Below are positions 53,848 through 61,800 of a stretch of 64,000 bases of DNA, piece by piece. Numbering within the stretch: position 1 is the first letter of the stretch; each line of letters begins with the position of its first letter. The position numbers and the translations under genes are program-made. This DNA is from Isochrysis galbana (Eukaryota; Haptophyta; Isochrysidales; Isochrysidaceae), in contig CM030941.1 of NCBI GenBank assembly GCA_018136815.1, positions 1,859,582 through 1,923,581 of the forward strand, given 5' to 3'. A model generated the notes under the pieces. That model was not told the DNA's origin. It was given only the letters and a program-made list of their open reading frames with translations, and searched no databases.

Positions 53848-54236
53848 ATACCCTGATTATCCCGGAGGGCGACTGGCAGGTGGACAAGGTGGTGGGCATG
53901 GTGCGGCGCGGCGGGTCCAACCACATCGCGATCCGTTGGAGCGGCTACGGGCCGGAGGGGGACACGTGGGAGTTAGAGAGCAACGTCTACCCGGCCTCCA
54001 AGATCAATGATTTCAAGGAGAACGTGCAGACAGAACTCGGCATGAACTACGTACGCCACGGCATCCTCAACACCATAATGGGCAAGACCATTCGTGACCG
54101 AGTTCCTCGCTATCGATACCTTTTCGACGTCCCACAGGTGTGTTATGATGAGGTGGGCGTCAGTGTTGTGAAAGCGTTTGGTGCGTTGCCCGGCGTATCG
54201 TATGCGACACAGAAAGAACCTGGGGCCGTTCGTCAC
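53848..54236 (+). pseudogene. chromodomain protein fragment
   Basis: Plus strand reads GDWQVDKVVGMVRRGGSNHI, AIRWSGYGPEGDTWELESNV, ASKINDFKENVQ: a chromodomain with the aromatic cage positions (V/W, W, W-E). It continues for about 65 residues (GILNTIMGKTIRDRVPRYRY) and stops where the LTR fragment begins. The 5' side is cut by the LINE fragment. It could come from a chromovirus integrase tail or a host chromodomain gene. Confidence 0.65.
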
Positions 54237-54238
54237 TT

Positions 54239-54352
54239 CTCGATGCGAAGCTTTTGACCGAGAACGAGAACGAGAGAATTATAACGATAAATGCCGAACG
54301 ACGAAGAGAAGAGAGAAAGAAGCCTAACGAGTGTCGCCTCGCGAATGCGACA
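54239..54352 (-). repeat. partial LTR of the Ty3/gypsy family
   Basis: Matches the outer part of the LTR at 2661-3097 (CGAAGCTTTTGACCGAGAAC ... AACGAGTGTCG ... GCGAATGCGACA) with a few changes and a 12-bp GAGAAAGAAG insertion. It has the same TGTCGCATTCGCG sense terminus. No internal element is attached. Confidence 0.75.
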
Positions 54353-54371
54353 TGCCCACGCGTAGCGCGCG

Positions 54372-54713
54372 CTACGCCGGCGCCGGCGCGTGCTTTCTTC
54401 GACCTGGGAACCCAGCCAAGCCCAGCATGCGCGCACACACCTTCAGCCACCTCTTCAGGGAGCTCAGCACTGACGTGTAGGGGCTGGGGAAAACGTCCCC
54501 AAACTCCCTGAAGCTCTCGTCCAGCAAGGTGAGCGTCAGGATGCCGTCGGTCTTGTTCGTCCACGCGTGCGCCTGGGTGTGCTTCTCGCCCTCCTTGAAG
54601 GTCATGAAGGCCTTCGGGCCGCAGTCGATCACCTGCTTCAGCAGAGCGATCTTCCGCGGCTCGGTCCAATCCATGCGCCACTTCTTGTTCGCGTCGTCCG
54701 CCTCGGCCTGCGT
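54372..54713 (-). pseudogene. Myb/SANT-like domain fragment
   Basis: An exon after a CAG acceptor near 54714 reads AEADDANKKWRMDWTEPRKI, ALLKQVIDCGPKAFMTFKEG, then DVFPSPYTSVLSSLKRWLKV. The W-T-xx-K-xx-LL start and helical pattern recall Myb/SANT-like DNA-binding domains of transposon-linked proteins. This is inference. The frame becomes Arg/Ala-rich and ends at the LTR fragment. The upstream exon was not found. Confidence 0.35.
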
Positions 54714-54933
54714 TCACGGCGTGCCGGGAGAGGGCGAGAGTGAGGTGATGATAGATGAGGTTGGTGTGCGCGCGCGGGCTCGCGTGGCCCCGGTGCCGCC
54801 GCACCCCCACCCTTTCGCTCCCAGGGTGGCGGGCGCAAGCGCACCGCCATCGCTCGCGGAGAAGCAAAAAACTGGTAGTGAAACCCGCCAGAGTTGTTCT
54901 TCGCGCCCACTGGGCGGAGTTAAACAAACATGG

Positions 54934-54991
54934 TTTCACCGAGGTTTCACTCCGCGTTTGAAGTTAAACGCGGAGTGAAACCTCGGTGAAA
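54934..54991. repeat. perfect 26-bp inverted repeat, 6-nt loop
   Basis: Arm 54934-54959, loop GAAGTT, arm 54966-54991, with no mismatch. Part of each arm (GGAGTGAAAC) is repeated again at 54999-55010. A second palindrome-rich stretch follows at 55080-55130 (GATTTTCGAAAATC and GGGTCTCGATT). It could be a fold-back element or a hairpin RNA. Confidence 0.85.
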
Positions 54992-54996
54992 TCGGA

Positions 54997-55821
54997 GTGA
55001 AACCCCTGCAAAAACCCCCGAGTGGGGTCTCGATTTCGACCCTCTCTTGTTTTCCTTGTTTTTCGAGATCCAGACTCCCGATTTTCGAAAATCGAGACCT
55101 TGCTTTTCGAAAATAAGGGTCTCGATTCACGATCGGCGGTCGCGTAGACCGGCCCTAAACACCCCAAATTACCTGGCCCTAGGCGGCGACGGCAGCGGCG
55201 AGGGGGGGGGCGGCGAGAGAGGGGGGGGGCGAGCGCTGTCAGGTCGCCGTGGGACCGAACGCCGCGTCCATGACCGGCCACTCACTCCCAACTCCCAACC
55301 TCCCGATCTCCGAATTGAGCTCCGACGTTGGGACAACCAACGGCGGGCTCTTCGCCTATGTAGCGAGCGACCCTCCCCTGCCACGAGAAACGGCAGCCCG
55401 TCGATTTTCTCCCCCTCGGCTGCTCTTCGGCTGCCCCTTTTTCCTGCCTCGACGTCGATCAGCTTGTAGATGAGCCACACGGCCCCTGGTGCCAGTTGCA
55501 CCGCCAGCGTTAAAGTTCTCAGCGAACTTCGATCGATCGAGATGTTGGTGGCGTGCAAATTCATCTGAGCCTCAGCTACTCAGCTAATAACAAGAGTCCC
55601 CCTCCCTTCACTTCCCTCCCTCTCCTAGGAGGGAGTACTCGCTCTCCCTTCCTGTCCCTATCTCTTTTCTTATCTCTCCCTCTCTTTTTCTCTTTCGCAA
55701 CGACTTTTCCCACCTCAACACATAAGAAGAATTCAACAAAGAAACCAGACGCGGAGAAGACAGAAGACAGGTCCAGAGGAGAAGCTAGGGAGCGCCGGTG
55801 CCGGTGCTGCGCAGGGTGAGG
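54997..55821. other. upstream region of the SPPPP gene
   Basis: 55197-55230 has G-runs. 55580-55700 is C/T-rich, like the leaders of other genes here. A 131-codon minus frame at 55169-55564 (AVQLAPGAVWLIYKLIDVEA) is not recognised. Confidence 0.35.
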
Positions 55822-58800
55822 ATGCGGTCCTGGCTAATCTCCCTCATCGCTCTACAAGAGCTGTTGCCGCAAAGCGAAGCCCAGGGGTTTCCGCTATTGC
55901 CGCCATCGCCACCCCCGCCATCGCCGCCGCCCCCGTCGCCGCCCCCCCCTCGCCGCCTCCCCCTCGCCTCCGCCGCCGTCGCCGCCGCCGCCTTCGCCGC
56001 CGCCACCATCGCCGCCGCCCCCATCGCCGCCGCCATCGCCGCCGCCACCATCGCCGCCGCCACCCTCACCGCCGCCACCATCGCCGCCGCCGCCATCGCC
56101 GCCGCCGCCGTCGCCCCCACCGCCCTCGCCCCCGCCGCCATCCCCGCCGCCATCGCCCCCGCCGCCATCACCCCCACCGCCATCACCCCCGCCGCCATCG
56201 CCCCCGCCGCCATCGCCGCCCCCGCCGTCGCCGCCGCCACCATCGCCACCGCCGCCATCGCCGCCGCCGCCGTCGCCGCCACCCCCATCGCCGCCGCCGC
56301 CATCGCCGCCCCCCCCATCGCCACCCCCGCCATCGCCGCCGCCTCCGTCGCCGCCGCCACCCTCGCCACCCCCCCCGTCACCGCCGCCGCCTTCGCCGCC
56401 GCCACCATCGCCTCCGCCGCCATCGCCGCCGCCGCCGTCACCCCCGCCCCCATCGCCGCCGCCCCCATCGCCGCCACCCCCATCGCCGCCGCCCCCATCG
56501 CCGCCACCCCCGTCGCCCCCGCCACCCTCACCGCCGCCACCATCGCCACCGCCTCCTTCGCCGCCGCCCCCGTCCCCACCGCCCCCATCGCCGCCACCGC
56601 CGTCACCGCCTCCGCCATCGCCGCCGCCCCCATCGCCGCCGCCGCCCTCGCCCCCGCCACCTTCACCGCCGCCTCCCTCGCCGCCGCCCCCGTCCCCACC
56701 GCCCCCGTCGCCGCCGCCCCGTCGCCACCGCCCTCGCCGCCGCCACCATCGCCACCGCCGCCCTCGCCACCGCCTCCCTCGCCGCCGCCCCCATCGCCAC
56801 CGCCGCCATCGCCCCCGCCGCCATCGCCGCCGCCGCCATCGCCTCCACCCCCATCACCACCACCCCCTTCGCCGCCGCGGCCATCGCCACCACCGCCGTC
56901 GCCGCCACCCCCTTCGCCGCCGCCGCCGTCGCCGCCGCCGCCGTCGCCGCCGCCGCCGTCGCCGCCGCCGCCGTCGCCGCCGCCGCCGTCGCCGCCACCC
57001 CCATCGCCGCCGCCGCCATCGCCGCCCCCCCCATCGCCACCCCCGCCATCGCCGCCGCCTCCGTCGCCGCCACCGCCGTCGCCGCCACCGCCGTCGCCCC
57101 CGCCGCCGTCGCCGCCTCCACCATCGCCGCCGCCGCCATCGCCGCCACCGCCATCGCCGCCGCCGCCATCGCCGCCGCCGCCATCGCCGCCACCCCCGTC
57201 GCCCCCGCCCTCGCCGCCGCCACCATCGCCGCCGCCTCCCTCGCCGCCGCCCCCGTCCCCACCGCCCCCGTCGCCGCCACCCCCGTCGCCGCCGCCATCA
57301 CCGCCGCCACCATCGCCGCCGCCGCCCTCGCCGCCGCCTCCCTCGCCGCCGCCACCATCGCCCCCGCCGCCATCGCCGCCGCCGCCATCGCCGCCGCCGC
57401 CATCGCCTCCACCCCCATCACCACCACCCCCATCGCCGCCCCCGCCATTGCCACCCCCGCCGTCGCCGCCACCCCCTTCGCCGCCGCCGCCGTCGCCGCC
57501 GCCGCCGTCGCCGCCGCCGCCGTCGCCGCCGCCGCCGTCGCCGCCACCCCCATCGCCGCCGCCGCCATCGCCGCCTCCCCCATCGCCACCCCCGCCATCG
57601 CCGCCGCCTCCGTCGCCGCCGCCACCCTCGCCACCGCCGCCGTCGCCGCCGCCGCCGTCGCCGCCGCCACCGTCGCCGCCGCCTCCATCACCGCCGCCAC
57701 CATCGCCGCCGCCGCCATCGCCCCCCCCGCCGTCGCCGCCGCCCCCGTCGCCCCCGCCCTCGCCGCCGCCACCATCGCCACCGCCTCCCTCGCCGCCCCC
57801 ACCGTCCCCACCGCCCCCGTCGCCGCCGCCCCCGTCGCCCCCGCCCTCGCCGCCGCCACCATCGCCACCGCCGCCCTCGCCGCCGCCTCCCTCGCCGCCG
57901 CCGCCATCGCCACCGCCGCCATCGCCGCCGCCGCCATCGCCGCCGCCGCCATCGCCTCCACCCCCATCACCACCAACCCCATCGCCGCCGCCGCCATCGC
58001 CACCCCCTCCGTCGCCGCCACCCCCTTCGCCGCCACCCCCCTCGCCGCCGCCACCGTCGCCGCCGCCGCCGTCGCCTCCGCCGCCGTCGCCGCCACCCCC
58101 ATCGCCGCCGCCGCCATCGCCGCCCCCCCCATCGCCACCCCCGCCATCGCCGCCGCCTCCGTCGCCGCCACCGCCGTCGCCGCCTCCGCCATCGCCCCCG
58201 CCGCCATCGCCCCCGCCGCCATCACCGCCGCCGCCATCGCCACCCCCGCCGTCTCCGCCGCCGCCATCGCCGCCGCCACCGTCGCCGCCACCCCCGTCGC
58301 CCCCGCCCTCGCCGCCGCCACCATCGCCACCGCCTCCCTCGCCGCCGCCCCCGTCCCCACCGCCCCCGTCGCCGCCGCCTCCCTCGCCGCCGCCCCCCTC
58401 GCCCCCGCCGCCGTCACCGCCGCCGCCGTCGCCGCCGCCACCATCGCCTCCGCCGCCATCGCCTCCGCCGCCTTCACCGCCACCTCCGTCGCCACCGCCC
58501 CCATCGCCACCGCCCCATCGCCGCCACCACCATCGCCGCCGCCCCCATCGCCGCCGCCGCCATCGCCCCCGCCACCCTCACCGCCGCCTCCCTCGCCGCC
58601 GCCTCCCTCGCCGCCGCCCCCGTCCCCACCGCCCCCGTCGCCGCCGCCCCCGTCGCCCCCGCCCTCGCCCCCGCCACCATCGCCCCCGCCGCCCTCGCCG
58701 CCGCCTCCGTCGCCGCCGCCCCCCTCGCCCCCGCCGCCGTCACCGCCGCCGCCTTCGCCGCCGCCACCATCGCCTCCGCCGCCTTCGCCTCCGCCGCCTT

Positions 58801-61800
58801 CGCCGCCACCTCCGTCGCCACCGCCCCCATCGCCACCGCCCCATCGCCGCCACCACCATCGCCGCCGCCCCCATCGCCGCCGCCGCCATCGCCACCGCCA
58901 CCCTCACCGCCGCCTCCCTCGCCGCCGCCTCCCTCGCCGCCGCCCCCGTCCCCGCCGCCTCCCTCGCCGCCACCCCCGTCGCCCCCGCCCTCGCCCCCGC
59001 CACCATCGCCCCCGCCGCCCTCGCCGCCGCCTCCTTCGCCGCCGCCCCCATCGCCACCGCCGCCGTCGCCGCCGCCGCCGTCGCCTCCACCCCCATCGCC
59101 TCCACCCCCATCACCACCACCCCCATCACCGCCCCCGCCATCGCCACCCCCGCCGTCGCCGCCACCCCCGTCGCCGCCGCCGCCGTCGCCGCCGCCGCCG
59201 TCGCCGCCACCACCATCGCCGCCGCCGCCGTCGCCGCCACCCCCATCGCCGCCGCCGCCATCGCCGCCGCCGCCATCGCCACCCCCGCCATCGCCGCCGC
59301 CTCCGTCGCCGCCACCGCCGTCGCCTCCTCCGCCATCGCCCCCGCCGCCATCGCCACCGCCGCCATCGCCGCCGCCGCCATCGCCACCCCCGCCGTCTCC
59401 GCCGCCGCCATCGCCGCCGCCACCGTCGCCGCCACCCCCGTCGCCCCCGCCCTCGCCGCCGCCACCATCGCCGCCGCCTCCCTCGCCGCCGCCCCCGTCC
59501 CCACCGCCCCCGTCGCCGCCGCCCCCGTCGCCCCCGCCCTCGCCGCCGCCACCATCGCCACCGCCGCCCTCGCCGCCGCCTCCCTCGCCGCCTCCGCCAT
59601 CGCCACCGCCGCCATCGCCCCCGCCGCCATCGCCACCGCCGCCATCGCCTCCACCCCCATCACCACCACCCCCATCGCCGCCGCCGCCATCGCCACCCCC
59701 TCCGTCGCCGCCACCCCCGTCGCCGCCACCCCCCTCGCCGCCGCCGCCGTCGCCGCCACCCCCATCGCCGCCGCCGCCATCGCCGCCTCCCCCATCGCCA
59801 CCCCCGCCATCGCCGCCTCCCCCATCGCCACCCCCGCCATCGCCGCCGCCTCCGTCGCCGCCACCGCCGTCGCCGCCTCCGCCATCGCCACCGCCGCCAT
59901 CGCCCCCGCCGCCATCGCCGCCGCCGCCATCGCCACCCCCGCCGTCTCCGCCGCCGCCATCGCCGCCGCCACCGTCGCCGCCACCCCCGTCGCCCCCGCC
60001 CTCGCCGCCGCCACCATCGCCACCGCCTCCCTCGCCGCCGCCACCGTCCCCACCGCCCCCGTCGCCGCCGCCTCCCTCGCCGCCGCCCCCCTCGCCCCCG
60101 CCGCCGTCACCGCCGCCGCCGTCGCCGCCGCCACCATCGCCTCCGCCGCCATCGCCTCCGCCGCCTTCACCGCCACCTCCGTCGCCACCGCCCCCATCGC
60201 CACCGCCCCCATCGCCGCCACCACCATCGCCGCCGCCCCCATCGCCGCCGCCGCCATCGCCCCCGCCACCCTCACCGCCGCCTCCCTCGCCGCCGCCTCC
60301 CTCGCCGCCGCCCCCGTCCCCACCGCCCCCGTCGCCGCCGCCCCCGTCGCCCCCGCCCTCGCCCCCGCCACCATCGCCCCCGCCGCCCTCGCCGCCGCCT
60401 CCGTCGCCGCCGCCCCCCTCGCCCCCGCCGCCGTCACCGCCGCCGCCTTCGCCGCCGCCACCATCGCCTCCGCCGCCTTCGCCTCCGCCGCCTTCGCCGC
60501 CACCTCCGTCGCCACCGCCCCCATCGCCACCGCCCCCATCGCCGCCACCACCATCGCCGCCGCCCCCATCGCCGCCGCCGCCATCGCCACCGCCACCCTC
60601 ACCGCCGCCTCCCTCGCCGCCGCCTCCCTCGCCGCCGCCCCCGTCCCCGCCGCCTCCCTCGCCGCCACCCCCGTCGCCCCCGCCCTCGCCCCCGCCACCA
60701 TCGCCACCGCCGCCCTCGCCGCCGCCTCCTTCGCCGCCGCCCCCATCGCCACCGCCGCCGTCGCCGCCGCCGCCGTCGCCTCCACCCCCATCGCCTCCAC
60801 CCCCATCACCACCACCCCCATCACCGCCCCCGCCATCGCCACCCCCGCCATCGCCACCCCCGCCGTCGCCGCCGCCGCCGTCGCCGCCGCCGCCGTCGCC
60901 GCCGCCGCCGTCGCCGCCGCCGCCGTCGCCGCCACCCCCATCGCCGCCGCCGCCATCGCCGCCCCCCCCATCGCCACCCCCGCCATCGCCGCCGCCTCCG
61001 TCGCCGCCACCGCCGTCGCCTCCTCCGCCATCGCCCCCGCCGCCATCGCCACCGCCGCCATCGCCGCCGCCGCCATCGCCACCCCCGCCGTCTCCGCCGC
61101 CGCCATCGCCGCCGCCACCGTCGCCGCCACCCCCGTCGCCCCCGCCCTCGCCGCCGCCACCATCGCCGCCGCCTCCCTCGCCGCCGCCCCCGTCCCCACC
61201 GCCCCCGTCGCCGCCGCCCCCGTCGCCCCCGCCCTCGCCGCCGCCACCATCGCCACCGCCGCCCTCGCCGCCGCCTCCCTCGCCGCCTCCGCCATCGCCA
61301 CCGCCGCCATCGCCCCCGCCGCCATCGCCACCGCCGCCATCGCCTCCACCCCCATCACCACCACCCCCATCGCCGCCGCCGCCATCGCCACCCCCTCCGT
61401 CGCCGCCACCCCCGTCGCCGCCACCCCCCTCGCCGCCGCCGCCGTCGCCGCCACCCCCATCGCCGCCGCCGCCATCGCCGCCTCCCCCATCGCCACCCCC
61501 GCCATCGCCGCCTCCCCCATCGCCACCCCCGCCATCGCCGCCGCCTCCGTCGCCGCCGCCCCCCTCGCCCCCGCCGCCGTCACCGCCGCCGCCTTCGCCG
61601 CCGCCACCATCGCCTCCGCCGCCATCGCCACCGCCGCCTTCACCGCCACCTCCGTCGCCACCGCCCCCATCGCCACCGCCCCCATCGCCGCCACCACCAT
61701 CGCCGCCGCCCCCATCGCCGCCGCCGCCATCGCCCCCGCCACCCTCACCGCCGCCTCCCTCGCCGCCGCCTCCCTCGCCGCCGCCCCCGTCCCCACCTCC

